Source: Smallanthus sonchifolius (Eukaryota > Streptophyta > Magnoliopsida > Asterales > Asteraceae). From it: a stretch of 64,000 nt of DNA. The stretch lies in contig CM042046.1 in NCBI GenBank assembly GCA_023525975.1, forward strand, positions 41,757,501-41,821,500, written 5' to 3'. The notes beneath the pieces are model-generated. The model saw only the letters and a program-made list of their open reading frames with translations, had not been told where the DNA came from and ran no database searches. Positions within the stretch are counted from its first letter, which is position 1. Each line of letters opens with the position of its first letter. A program made the position numbers and the translations under genes. This document shows positions 12,301 through 23,495 of this stretch, piece after piece.

Positions 12301-14945
12301 TTCATAAAAATGGATGTAAACATGCCCACAGGCCATCACAGCCCGACCCAATCCGTTTTGACTTGTGCTAAAAAACAACCAGTTTCAACCCAAACCCATG
12401 TTGACCCGTGACCTAACCGGTCCAACCTGCCCAGTTCTGTCACCTCTACTCCATACAGCTGCACTATATTGGTTGCTATATTAATGGATGGAAGGGTTAA
12501 GGATTGTAAATTTCAAAATCTAAACCTGCAGACTCAAAAATGCTGCTTGTATAGAAACAGATTCCGTTGATTCCTCCAAATTGTTGGCAGACCATTAGTC
12601 CAACTCCAATCTTCCGAATAGAAACGGAAAAAACAAGGAAAAATTATACTAGAACTATGCAAATGTCAGAATTGTCAATTAAAAAATGGGTCAAGAAGAT
12701 AAACTTACAGTGACTGATCGCAAATATCTTCTCTGAAACAAATCGAATAGTTTGGCTTTAGGGAGCTTTTGTAGTGTTTCTATATAATCCTATCAACAGT
12801 TGCCAGACCTCATTAATAACCCACAAAATTTATATAATTTTTGCACTGAGAAATAAAGATTAAGAGCTTTGAAATGTAAACCTGGATTTCATCAGCCTCC
12901 TCAGATAAATCAGCATCCTTCCCTCTAAGTTTTCTTAGGGCAGCTTCAAACTCCTTTTGTTTTCCTATCTTAGCCTGCATGCATGCAAAATAATCAAATA
13001 TGCTTTCTAGAAGCTTTTCATGAAGATAACCAACATTTTGATACTTCATACTTTCCACGAAACCTTACCAGCCATCTAGGAGATTCTGGAACAAAAAACA
13101 GCCCCACTAATAGAACAGCACAAGGAATCAATCCTGCAACCAAATCACTAGAATTTGTCACCTACCAAGGCTTAAGTAGATGATTTCTTTTACTTGTTTT
13201 TCAAGGCATAAGTATCATGTGCCATTATAGGGTGTATCCATATTTCCTTTTTGTTAATAACACTGCCACTAGAGGACAAGAATATTCCCAGATGTCATCC
13301 TGAATTAATTAAAAAAAGTAGTAAACAAACATGGGTTTGTTAGATTGGTAAACCTGTCAAAGCCAAGATCCTCCATGTTAGCATTGTTCCTATAATAAAG
13401 GCAACGGACACTCCTGCACAGATCATGAGCTGCAGAATAGGGAATAGCTCAGAGAAATTTATAACGAGTTTTTCAGTGAACGATATGTGTACGAGAGATT
13501 TTGTATATGAAATTCATAAATGAATATGATTGCAACCTGATTTGCAGCTGTTAATGCACCTCTTAATTGTTTGGGTGCTATTTCAGCTATAAACACTGGT
13601 ACCTTGCAATACAAAACATATATATCTCAGGCTACTCAGAAATGCATCATGTAAATAGAAACAGTCACATAAGTTTAACCAACTTGGACTTGAATTTTGG
13701 GCACACTAACATACCACATAGGAAAAGACACCCATTCCAAATCCTGTTGCTAGTCTTCCAATGTCCAGAGGCAGAGACCCCTTTTATAATAAAAAGAAAT
13801 TGTTTGATCATTCCATGTCAAATAGTAGTATGCTTGCTTAGTTAACTCTCTGACTAAAAAGTTATGTACCTGAGCAAAGTAAATTGCTAGCCACCCGGCT
13901 GTACAGAAAGCAGTTGATATTCTCAATGCCTGTTTCCATTGTCAAGTGAAGGATTTGGTTGTTTGAACTTGCAGTGAAGTAGAGTGTAGTACAAAAACAA
14001 TGGTTGACAATGTGGAAAATATCCTTAACTTACCCCTTTGCGACCGAATAAATCTGCCATGGGTCCACTTGCAATTGCACCAATCATTGCCCCGAATGTC
14101 AATATTGACCCAAACAATGAATACTATGAAGAAATACAATAGAGGTTCACAAATCATTGCACAAAATTCTAATAATGAGCCATGGAAAAAATATAAATGT
14201 TTATATATTACAGTTTTGAATTAATTACTGGTACTCTATTAGATTGTGCTGACTCTAAATCTAGAATGCAACAAGCTTTTAGAACTTAACAGTGTTTGCT
14301 TTTTCATATTTTAACTCAGAAAGCAGATTGAACATTTTCTACCCCAACTTGACACATGTCTTGAGAGTGTTAGGTAAGCTGGCAATGCTCTTTTTCCATA
14401 CCAAACAATAAATTACTTTTTCTAATCATGTCCATGTTATAGTTTGGTTTTGTTTGGTTACTAGTTTCTATCATCATATTAATTATAACAACACTTATTT
14501 ATTTAGTATTTCCAATTTCATGTTGTTGTGTGATCTGAATTCTTCAAAATGTGTTTGGTTATGTGATTATGCAACCAGAAATCATGTAATACAGATACAA
14601 AACCTGTAGGGGATTATGTGCTTGTTGCTGAAACTAACCTCTGCTAGAGATAGATTTAGATCTTCCCTGATAGCAGACTGAGTAGGAGACGAGTAACCTG
14701 CCTGAAAAGTGAAAGTCCAACAAATCATGGTTAGCATCAACAACAACATTGCTATGATCTGAACATAGTTCTTAATAACACACGTTTGAAGAAGATAATC
14801 GGAAATCATCATCACTTACACATGATCCAAATGCAAAAGAACCACAAACTGCAACAAATGTACTTATGTACACCATGAAATTATTCTCTTTCCCCTTTTC
14901 ATCTTGAGCTATCAATGGAGCTCCTGTCTCATCTTCAATGGCCAT
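9364..14945 (-). CDS. ERD6-like monosaccharide transporter (MFS sugar porter), complete
   Basis: Eighteen exons join without a frame break into 460 aa, with GT...AG introns: 14945-14820, 14701-14639, 14123-14034, 13929-13870, 13780-13715, 13602-13537, 13429-13354, 13133-13069, 12974-12882, 12789-12709, 12610-12526, 12023-11980, 11882-11820, 11715-11656, 10522-10469, 10401-10342, 9681-9567, 9479-9364 (TGA). Sugar-porter signatures appear in order: FGRKG after TM2, GRLATGFGMG, PESPRWL, QQFGGINGI in TM7, DKAGRKPLL, and PETKGRTLEQIQ at the C-terminus. Length and exon number fit plant ERD6-like proteins, several of which move glucose across the tonoplast by proton coupling. The short N-terminus (MAIEDETGAPLIAQDEKGK) resembles the ERD6-like 16/7 group. 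Substrate and tonoplast location are family inference. Introns carry several MITEs but the coding sequence looks intact. Confidence 0.95.
10613..10994. mobile_element. hAT-type MITE in a sugar transporter intron
   Basis: It starts TAGATGTGGCAAAATG and ends with the inverted style ...TTGCCACCCTCTA. The interior has ACGGGTCAAAACAGGTA, GGTTGGGTTGAACC and CACTTTTTGTCCAAA words, which recur in the Miro intron element at 47475-47813. It lies between transporter exons 15 and 14 and away from splice sites. No 8-bp TSD is clear. Confidence 0.55.
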
Positions 14946-16060
14946 AACAACAGAATCTATACAACATCAAATAAAAACAAAATTATATCTCAAATGGACC
15001 AAAAAAATGCTCATAAAGCTCTTGAGATTCACTATACCTTCAGAGCAAACCAGATATCTTCAACAGTTCAACGATCCTTGCTGTTTCCAAGCAATTTCAA
15101 CAATCAACTCCGCTGATCCTGATTAGGTAGTATTGGTCTCGTTGATGGTTTCTCATACTCATACACACTGAATCGTTCAAAAAATAGTAAAATTTCATAA
15201 ATTAGCAGAGATTGTCATCAAATCTCAACTTTCAAAGCGAAACCAGAGTCAAACGCGAAACCAAAACCTTCAGATTATGCGATTTAAGCAATTGAATAAC
15301 AAACACGAAAACCAGCAGATTTACACAACGAAATAGTAAAATTTCACAATTTCAGTAGAGATTTTCATCGTCTCAATTAAATGAAACCTAACCAAATGCG
15401 AAAACAAAACCTGCAGATTATGCGATTTGTCGTAAACTGAATAACAAGAATGAAAACCAGCAGATTAACACAATAAAAATAGTAAAACTTCACAATTTCA
15501 TCTGAGATTTTCATCGGTTTCATTCAACAACAGGTCATCAAATCTCAATTTTCAGGCCAGACAAATGAACCGAATCAAATGCGAAAACAAAACCTGCAGA
15601 TTATGCGATTTAGCTTAATTGAATAACAAGCACGAAAACCAGCAGATTAACATATTAAGGATCCCGGGAACATTTGAATTTCAAATGAACAAAAATAGTA
15701 AAATTTCACAATTCAGCATAACTTTTCATCGGTTTCATTCAACAACAAGTCATCAAATCTCAATTTTCAAGCCAGGCAAACGTAAAAAGTGAAACCGGAA
15801 TCAAATGCGAAAACAAAACCTACAGATTATGCGATTAAGCGTAATTGAATAACGAACACGAAAACGAGCAGATTAATATTTTTTTTTTTCCTGAATCTAA
15901 CATACCTGTGGTGGTGGATTGAAATCGGAATTGTTAGGGCTTGTAGCAGTAGCCAGTAGACGTATTGGAGTAAATAGCATGTGTTTATGGCAACTGGCAA
16001 TTGTGGTGACTGGATAGCTGAAGAAGGACGGCTGATTTGTCGCAACTTGTCCTGGATATT
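14946..16060 (-). promoter_or_regulatory. 5' UTR exons and leader introns of the sugar transporter
   Basis: On the minus strand a probable first UTR exon (about 16060-15908) ends CAG before gtatgtta. A second (about 15160-15040) ends CTGAAG before gtatagtg. A strong acceptor, GATGTTGTATAG, lies 11 bases before the ATG at 14945. This gives a leader split by two introns; the larger consists mostly of the tandem repeat at 15186-15890. No protein-coding ORF here is credible. Transcription starts probably near 16050-16100, inferred from the splice layout only. Confidence 0.5.
15186..15890. repeat. degenerate tandem repeat in the transporter leader intron
   Basis: The ordered words AAAACCTGCAGATTATGCG, TTGAATAACAA, ACGAAAACCAGCAGATTAA, AATAGTAAAATTTCACAATT, GATTTTCATCG and AAATGCGAAAAC recur four times, with AAAACC..CAGATTATGCG at about 15266, 15408, 15592 and 15818. 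Unit length varies from about 140 to 225 bp because of internal insertions. It lies within the putative first intron of the 5' UTR. Confidence 0.75.
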
Positions 16061-16507
16061 TTGTTTTTTTATTTTTTATAATAATTAAAATATAATCCAA
16101 GGGTGATTTTTGTCGTATTAGGTTTATTCTTTTATTTTTTTGACAACAAAATTATTATACATACAAATTGCAAGTCGTGTGGATAACTATGTATAGTTTT
16201 ACTATGTATGTATAGATATGAAGATTTTTTTATATTAATTTAAAACTTATTATATTTTAATTTTCCACGTATTTTGTTTTTTTTTTATAATTTTTAAAGG
16301 AGGTTAAAAGTTATGCTATCTATTTCTTGCTATATGGTTTTATATATGGCAAATGAGGTTTTGGAGATGGGGTTCAATGAGATCAACATCTCTATCTTAT
16401 CTCTTGATATAGAGTAAAGGTTTCTCCTCACTCATTTTCTCTACACCCATCCAATAGTTATGTTATATGTGAGATTTTATTGGGTATATTTGTTTTTTTG
16501 TTTGTTT
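16061..16507. other. upstream flank of the sugar transporter
   Basis: AT-rich noncoding DNA between the putative UTR start and the 178-bp tandem repeat. It would contain the promoter. No decisive TATA or cis motif could be assigned. Confidence 0.35.
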
Positions 16508-17395
16508 CTCTTATAACTTTTAAAATATGATTTTTACAGAATTTAGAATGTGTCATTGCGACGTGTATATTTTTATCTATTATCGATATAAATTTCATTC
16601 AAACTCAAGCTTTTGTTATAACATACAAGTGATCGATGCATGAATGTACAAGCCGTCGAAATTGCTTTAAATTTTTGTTTTTTTTCTCTTACGACCTTTA
16701 AAATATGATGTTTTACATAATTTCAAGTATGTCGTTGCAATGTGTCTATTTGTATGTTTCGATATAAATTTCATTCAAACCCAAGCTTTTGTTATAACAT
16801 ACAAGTGATCGATGCATGAACGTACAAGCCGTCGAAATTGCTTTAATTTTTTTGTTTTTTTTCTCTTACAACCTTTAAAATATGATGTTTTACATAATTT
16901 CAAGTATGTCGTTGCAATGTGTCTATTTGTATGTTTCGATATAAATTTCATTCAAAACCGAGCTTTTATTATAATATACAAGTAATCGATGCACGAACGT
17001 ACAAACCCGTCGAAATCGCTTTAAAATTTTGTTTTATCCTCTTACAACCTTTAAAAATGATGTTTTACATAACTTCAAGTACGCCGTTGCAATGTGTCTA
17101 TTTTTATCTATGTTTCGATGTAAATTTCATTCGGAATTGAGTTTTTGTTATAATATACAAGTAATCGATGCATGAACGTACAAGATGTCGAAATTGTTTT
17201 AAAATTATGTTTTTTTCCTTTTATAAACTTTAAAAGTATAATATTTTATAGAAATTAGGATTTGTTGTTTCCACATGTTTTTTTATAATCGTTTCGATGT
17301 GATCTTTTTTTGTTGGGTGAGTACGAGTGCATAGGTCGTCAAAATTGAATGTTACAAATTTTAACACTTAACCGACAGCAGTCGAACAACATCGG
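16508..17395. repeat. 178-bp tandem repeat array, about 5 units
   Basis: Unit landmarks CTCTTA..ACnTTTAAAATATGA occur at 16508, 16686, 16863, 17039 and 17218, giving periods of 178, 177, 176 and 179 bp. Each unit also contains GATATAAATTTCATTC, ATCGATGCATGAACGTACAA and GTCGAAAT. Units diverge by single bases, and the last is degraded. The period is in the range of plant satellite monomers, but five units is small. It lies between the transporter promoter and the retrotransposon nest. Confidence 0.85.
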
Positions 17396-17940
17396 TAACG
17401 ACATCGTCATTATCAGGACCAGTACCAGTGTTCCCTTTTTTTGGGGTGATGTAAAACACTTGTCGATATCTTTTTGGGCATATAACGTGTCACACCCCCA
17501 ATTTCAACTAACGGAGTTTTACCGTTTGGAAGGTGACACACCAGGATCTCAGTCATTAGTTACATCAAACGACACTATATGGGACTTGAAATGTCAAAAC
17601 ATAAAAGTTCAGAGTTAATGCGGAAGCGTAAACGTTAATATGAAATCAAAAGTAATTACACGCAATAGGCGTCAATCAATGTAAATAAGTAAACTGTTTC
17701 AAATGTTTGAAATGGATGATATGACAGTAGGACTCCATGCATGTCCTAATTGTGCAACCTGTGCCTTAGCGACCTGAGAAACATGTAAGAAAAAGTGTCA
17801 ACACAAGGTTGGTGAGTTCACAGGTTTCAAGTTTGCAATAAGAGAGTGTTTGCCAGATTATGTACATTCACTATGCATATCTATAGGTAGCTAGCCTATG
17901 TTCATGTCTTACTAAAGCGCTCGCAACCGAAGCTGACTGT

Positions 17941-18990
17941 TGATAAGCGACCAAAGTTTTATGCATTAAAGGGTGTAACATGTTATATTTATGTAAATTA
18001 ACATGTGGAATACAAAAGTTTTGTGTAGATGTGCATGTGCAGGTGTTGGAAGCTTAATGTATGATTTTAGAAGATATTATGCGAGATATGCAAGAGTTGG
18101 ATGGAAGACGGAAGAAACGGGGCAGAAACCCAGGATCCAGCGTAAGCCTACGCCACATAGCGTAAGCTTACGCCGCCCTGCGTAGGCCTACGCCTAACCA
18201 GTTCATTCACAGCAGCTTCAGCGTTTCGGCGTAAGCTTACGCCATACCAGCGTAAGCTTACGCTGGTTACGTTATTTTGACGCGGATTTTCGGGAAACTG
18301 CCGATTTTGAGAGTTTAAGTGGGGGTTTCTTCCCCAAATTCGAGATCCATCTTTTAGCATTAGTTCTTGGGGCGATTTGGGGGATTCTAACATCCACTTG
18401 AAGATTGAAGATGATCCCCATCACCATGATCGGGTAATTCACTTGCGGCTTCCTCCAGGCGGACGGTTCATATAGGTTTCATGTTTTGATTCAGTTTATT
18501 TATGTTTTTGGATCTATTTAGTTTCTAACAATAACTGAGTAGATTGATGTATTAGTTATTTTAAACAGTTTATTTGAGTGCTTTGAGTTTGCTTGCTTTA
18601 CGATCTTGTTCGGTTAATGACAAAACCTAGTAGCAGGGTTGGGTGACTAAAGGGGGTAACTTGGCATTTATAAATTGGGTGATTGAATTATACTGGTTTG
18701 TGACGGAACTGGTTGTATAGGTTGCTGACAACAGCCTGTCTTCAATTACTATTTTAACTGATTTTCCAACACTATGTCTATGTGGTGTCCAATTAAATAA
18801 CTGAGTTTTGCATAAACCTAGAATCTGAAGTTTGGAGGAGGTTGCATTTTTATTTGATCTGTGTTTTCATTCTAATTATCAAACTAAGCAATTTCACTAA
18901 CCACTGATTTCTCGTGGATACGATACTCTTCTTACCCTTACTAGTTAAGTGTTTAAGGATTGTTTTTGACCGACCTAACGACATCGATCA
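17941..18990 (+). repeat. 5' LTR of the Athila-like element
   Basis: A 1050-bp direct repeat of the LTR beginning at 22491, offset 4550 bp, with TG...CA ends. By-eye differences are an A/G at 18527/23077 and a T/C at 18910/23460. The U3-like part contains the palindrome array at 18137-18254. Confidence 0.95.
18137..18254. promoter_or_regulatory. array of five GCGTAAGCTTACGC palindromes in the LTR
   Basis: Five copies occur: GCGTAAGCCTACGC, GCGTAAGCTTACGC, GCGTAGGCCTACGC, GGCGTAAGCTTACGCC and AGCGTAAGCTTACGCT. Four are perfect palindromes of 14-16 bp. One variant changes both arms together (AAGCTT to AGGCCT), so symmetry is kept. The same array is at 22687-22804 in the 3' LTR. A role as U3 enhancer or protein binding sites is inference. 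Confidence 0.8.
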
Positions 18991-18993
18991 AAA

Positions 18994-19011
18994 TGGCGCC
19001 GTTGCCGGGGA
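18994..19011 (+). other. primer binding site (tRNA-Asp type) of the Athila-like element
   Basis: TGGCGCCGTTGCCGGGGA starts three bases after the 5' LTR. This is the usual primer binding sequence of Athila/Tat-clade elements, complementary to the 3' end of tRNA-Asp. It fixes the plus orientation of the element. Confidence 0.9.
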
Positions 19012-19173
19012 ATCGGTGCGCTTAGTTCTATTGCTTTAGTTTATTGTCTTTAGTTGATTTTAATTCTTATCAAACACCCAAAAAGATTTTCTTTACTTCT
19101 GTTTTTATTTTTTGTTTATTTTGTTTATTTCTTTGTTCAGAGCTACTCGGTTGTGCTACGTGTGCAGATTGAC

Positions 19174-20685
19174 ATGGACAGTAATTATTATGGTGACCAA
19201 GACTACTATGAACCATGCAACAACTGTGGCATCATCGGCCACTGGGCACAAGATTGCTCAAGATACAATCAATATGGTGGTGGTCCTGAGTACCCAAACT
19301 ATCAGGGCGATTACAACCAAGACTACCACCCAAGCAGGCCACCTGATCAAGACAACTATCATTCTGAACTGGATGCCATCCAGTCAAACATGAAGGAGAT
19401 GGCCAAGATGATACAAGCAGTGGTGCAACAACAGGAGAGCCAGGACAAAGCTCATCAAGCTTTGGTAGATCTAGTTGCCAACCTAACTGGGATTGTCGGG
19501 TCACTCATCAAGGAAGTAGGTAAGCCTCGTTGTTCACATCAGTCCTCCTGTTCTGAAACCACAACCAGTGCACACCTCAATGATGTAAGTTTTCATTCTT
19601 CATTTGAATATACTGCTTGTGAACAGACTCCACCACCGGTTGTAGAAAGAGTGGTGGAGCATAGTGAATCTGAGGCCGACCCTAATCAGGATTTAATTTC
19701 ACAAAATAATCTGAAAAATAAAAATGTGAATAAATCTATGAAAATTCCATTCCCTTCGGCTTTGTTCCCACCAGTGTTCCCACCAGTGTTAAGTGAACGG
19801 GAGCCAACACAAGATGAAAGATGGGAGAAATTTGAAAATCATAAAATTAATCTACCATTTTTTAAAGAACTTAAAGAAAATCCTGATAGTGTTGAGTGCA
19901 TGAAAGGTTTGAGTACCCGTAAACGACGGCACAAATGTCCCGAACAGGTAAAGCTAAGTGCTAGTGTGAATGCTGTGTTTACGGGTATCTTTCCCCCAAA
20001 ACTCCAAGATCCAGGGACACCTATTATTTCTATACATATAGGTGAAATTAAACTGGATAGAGCATTGCTGGATCTTGGAGCATCTGTGAGCATAATTCCA
20101 GGGAGTCTGTATGATCAGCACGATTTTGGTCCATTACAGAGAGTTAACACCATCGTGGTGTTGGCTGATCAGACTCCCGCACATCCTCGGGGGATTGTAA
20201 AGGATGTGATTGTGAATGTAGGAGAGTTTTATTACCCAGTGGATTTCTTGGTGTTGGATTGTGTCAAGAACACAGAGCCAACTATTATTTTGGGTAGACC
20301 GTTCTTGGCCACTGCTCAGGCAAATATTAACTGTGCTGAGGGAACGGTAAGGATGAGGTTTGGGGCTCAGAAAATGAGTCTTAAAATATTTTCAAACTTG
20401 CCAACCCCGAAAGCTAACAAATGTGGATCACCTGAAAAGGTGAATCACACAGTCGAGAATGCTTGTGTTGTGTTTGACAGGTCAGCTGAGATGAAGAATG
20501 GTGAGACTCCAGACAATGGGAAGAAGAGGGTCAGAAAGAGGAGGCGGAAAGGGAAGAAACTGCGAGTTCATGATGTAGATCAAGAACTCTTTTCTTTGTT
20601 TATGAAGGCTTGGAGAAAATTGGATGATGAGAGGAACTTGAGTGCGGGGAAGGAGGACTGCAAACATCCCACCCGACCACCATGA
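19174..20685 (+). CDS. zinc-knuckle/aspartic protease protein of the Athila-like element
   Basis: The chosen start, ATG 19174, gives 503 aa; the open frame extends back to 19054 but that part is a hydrophobic AT-rich read-in. Near the N-terminus (residues 15-28) is a CCHC knuckle, CNNCGIIGHWAQDC. A Q-rich coiled-coil-like stretch follows (about 70-110), then an Athila-type linker and a retropepsin with LLDLGASVSIIP at about 298-309 and IILGRPFL near 371. DLGA in place of D(T/S)GA is usual for this clade. The C-terminus has a very basic block (KKRVRKRRRKGKK, about 450). The capsid domain that normally precedes the knuckle is absent, as are RT, RNase H and integrase. The ORF has no stop or shift, so a product is possible. 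Confidence 0.8.
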   Translation: MDSNYYGDQDYYEPCNNCGIIGHWAQDCSRYNQYGGGPEYPNYQGDYNQDYHPSRPPDQDNYHSELDAIQSNMKEMAKMIQAVVQQQESQDKAHQALVDLVANLTGIVGSLIKEVGKPRCSHQSSCSETTTSAHLNDVSFHSSFEYTACEQTPPPVVERVVEHSESEADPNQDLISQNNLKNKNVNKSMKIPFPSALFPPVFPPVLSEREPTQDERWEKFENHKINLPFFKELKENPDSVECMKGLSTRKRRHKCPEQVKLSASVNAVFTGIFPPKLQDPGTPIISIHIGEIKLDRALLDLGASVSIIPGSLYDQHDFGPLQRVNTIVVLADQTPAHPRGIVKDVIVNVGEFYYPVDFLVLDCVKNTEPTIILGRPFLATAQANINCAEGTVRMRFGAQKMSLKIFSNLPTPKANKCGSPEKVNHTVENACVVFDRSAEMKNGETPDNGKKRVRKRRRKGKKLRVHDVDQELFSLFMKAWRKLDDERNLSAGKEDCKHPTRPP

Positions 20686-22490
20686 CCTAAGTAAGGTACA
20701 CTGCGTCTGGCTGAGGACGTTAAACTTAGAACTCTTAGGAGGTAGCCTAAGGTATGTTTTACATTCATGTCTAGTTAAATGAACTTTGCGGGTGTGTTCA
20801 ATAGAAACCCTTACGAGACTAAACTCGTCCACTCGGGCTACCGAGTGGTTTAAATGGCTTGATGTATGTGCTAAATGCATCCGTGATTCCTACGAAAGTG
20901 AGTTAGGAAATTATTTCTTTGTTTTCTTTGTTTTGTGTGTGAGCCGGCCAAGTGTGGGGAATGTTCATGGGTTTTCAAGTGAGTGTGCGTGTTTTCAAAT
21001 GAATGCTAGCCCGTTTGTAGAGTTTTAGAGGTGTGTGTTTTTTTTTGTTTTTATCGAGTCAGTTTTATGTTGTTATACATTGAGTCAGTTTGATGCTTTT
21101 GGGTTTGTTTCGAGTTTAATTTTTCCAGGTTTGGAGTGATCCACCCGTACTCAGTCTCCATTCGGGTGGTGATGGTTCGAGTTTGATTTTCATGTAAAAG
21201 GCAACCCAATAGCAGATTTTGATGGCGATCGCGAAGAAAATGCTATACGATCGTATGAGTTTGGATTGAAAACAGTTACAACTTGCAACCAGCTAAGTAC
21301 TTTCCAATTCTTTATATAGTTTTATTTTTGCATATTTATTTTCATCGTCTCTCATCCTACATTGGGGGCAATGTAGAGTTTAAGTGTGGGGATGGGAGAC
21401 TGAGTTTGTATAGAAAAATATATATATACATAAAAATTGAAAAATCCATAAAAATTTAAAATTTTCAAAAATGTCCTTGGATCAGAATTTTTGTAACTAA
21501 ATGGAAAATGATAGATATAATTGAAAACTATGCTTGTGTGATTAAATTGAATAATAAATAGAAAACGCGTTTGATTTGCAATGTTTTGGTAGGCCCAACC
21601 GATCTAAAGAGCTTAAATATCCTGATATTGTATCTAGGGTTAATTGACAATTAATTCAGGATGTCTTGTGGGTTTTTATCTTAGGGGTTTTGGCAAGGTT
21701 GAAACTGTCATCATAGGGTGAGGTACCACTATAAGCAAAAAATTATAAGTTTTTAAAATTACTTGGCACACCACTTTCTTTTTATGAAAATAAATCCGAA
21801 AATTGGTGACGCCCGCAATTCATAATCCATCTTGCATGAGCTTAATTAAACAAAATTGAGAGCTTGAGTTCAGCCTACGTGTTTCCCTTCGGGATGGTGA
21901 CTTGAAGGATACACCCATGGGCGGGACTTAAGTGATCAATATTGGATGACTAAGTTACGAGTACGTGTTTCCCTTCGGGATGGTGACTTGAAGGATACAC
22001 CCATGCTCCGAAGCTTATGTACTTCATGGCTTAAGAACTGCAGCCTACGTGTCATATATCGTGTTCCAGCGTGATTGAAACACCACTGGGTTAGGTTCAT
22101 TCATAAAATAATAATAAAAGCTCAAAAACATGCATCCATCAATCCATAATCCCATAATTTTCAAAAACTCGTAAATTAGTGTTTATAGTGGTGGGAAATC
22201 TATAAGGTTTAACCCGTGCCTAAACATGACTTTGAGATGGGATTAGACTAAGTTGTAGCTTCCTGAATGTGAGACCCATAGAGAAACTGTTGCTTGGTAA
22301 TAAATAGGATAGTAGATCACAGAATCGGGGGCTCAATAGATCGGTGGTTGGGTTTAGTCGGATAGAAATACCAATTGTTACAGTCAATGCGTGATTATGT
22401 TTTAATTGTATGAGACTATGAGAGGATGTTTCAATTATGATTCCATTGCATAATTCTTTTTCGGGACGCAAAAGAGTAAGTGTGGGGATG
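20686..22490 (+). other. 3' noncoding part of the Athila-like element with direct repeats and PPT
   Basis: A 44-bp direct repeat (TACGTGTTTCCCTTCGGGAT through ACACCCATG) lies at 21876-21919 and 21962-22005. A block with ATTGGGGGCAATGTA and AAGTGTGGGGATGGGAG lies at about 21360-21405. The polypurine tract AAAAGAGTAAGTGTGGGGA lies just before the 3' LTR at 22491. The block near 21380 looks like an extra internal PPT. No coding sequence is recognised. Confidence 0.7.
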
Positions 22491-23495
22491 TGATAAGCGA
22501 CCAAAGTTTTATGCATTAAAGGGTGTAACATGTTATATTTATGTAAATTAACATGTGGAATACAAAAGTTTTGTGTAGATGTGCATGTGCAGGTGTTGGA
22601 AGCTTAATGTATGATTTTAGAAGATATTATGCGAGATATGCAAGAGTTGGATGGAAGACGGAAGAAACGGGGCAGAAACCCAGGATCCAGCGTAAGCCTA
22701 CGCCACATAGCGTAAGCTTACGCCGCCCTGCGTAGGCCTACGCCTAACCAGTTCATTCACAGCAGCTTCAGCGTTTCGGCGTAAGCTTACGCCATACCAG
22801 CGTAAGCTTACGCTGGTTACGTTATTTTGACGCGGATTTTCGGGAAACTGCCGATTTTGAGAGTTTAAGTGGGGGTTTCTTCCCCAAATTCGAGATCCAT
22901 CTTTTAGCATTAGTTCTTGGGGCGATTTGGGGGATTCTAACATCCACTTGAAGATTGAAGATGATCCCCATCACCATGATCGGGTAATTCACTTGCGGCT
23001 TCCTCCAGGCGGACGGTTCATATAGGTTTCATGTTTTGATTCAGTTTATTTATGTTTTTGGATCTATTTAGTTTCTGACAATAACTGAGTAGATTGATGT
23101 ATTAGTTATTTTAAACAGTTTATTTGAGTGCTTTGAGTTTGCTTGCTTTACGATCTTGTTCGGTTAATGACAAAACCTAGTAGCAGGGTTGGGTGACTAA
23201 AGGGGGTAACTTGGCATTTATAAATTGGGTGATTGAATTATACTGGTTTGTGACGGAACTGGTTGTATAGGTTGCTGACAACAGCCTGTCTTCAATTACT
23301 ATTTTAACTGATTTTCCAACACTATGTCTATGTGGTGTCCAATTAAATAACTGAGTTTTGCATAAACCTAGAATCTGAAGTTTGGAGGAGGTTGCATTTT
23401 TATTTGATCTGTGTTTTCATTCTAATTATCAAACTAAGCAATTTCACTAACCACTGATTCCTCGTGGATACGATACTCTTCTTACCCTTACTAGT

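Noticed and set aside
15827..16100. ORFs of 67-72 aa at the sugar transporter 5' end.
   Set aside because: They fall in the probable first UTR exon and run into its donor site; no family similarity.
18137..18254. CRISPR-like array of short palindromic repeats.
   Set aside because: Units are 14-16 bp with variable spacing and lie inside a eukaryotic LTR present twice; there are no cas genes and no uniform spacers.
18003..18393. Overlapping ORFs on both strands inside the Athila-like LTR (also at 22553-22943).
   Set aside because: They are identical in both LTRs only because the LTRs are copies. Their repeated SLRR/SVSLR residues come from the palindrome array, with no family similarity.
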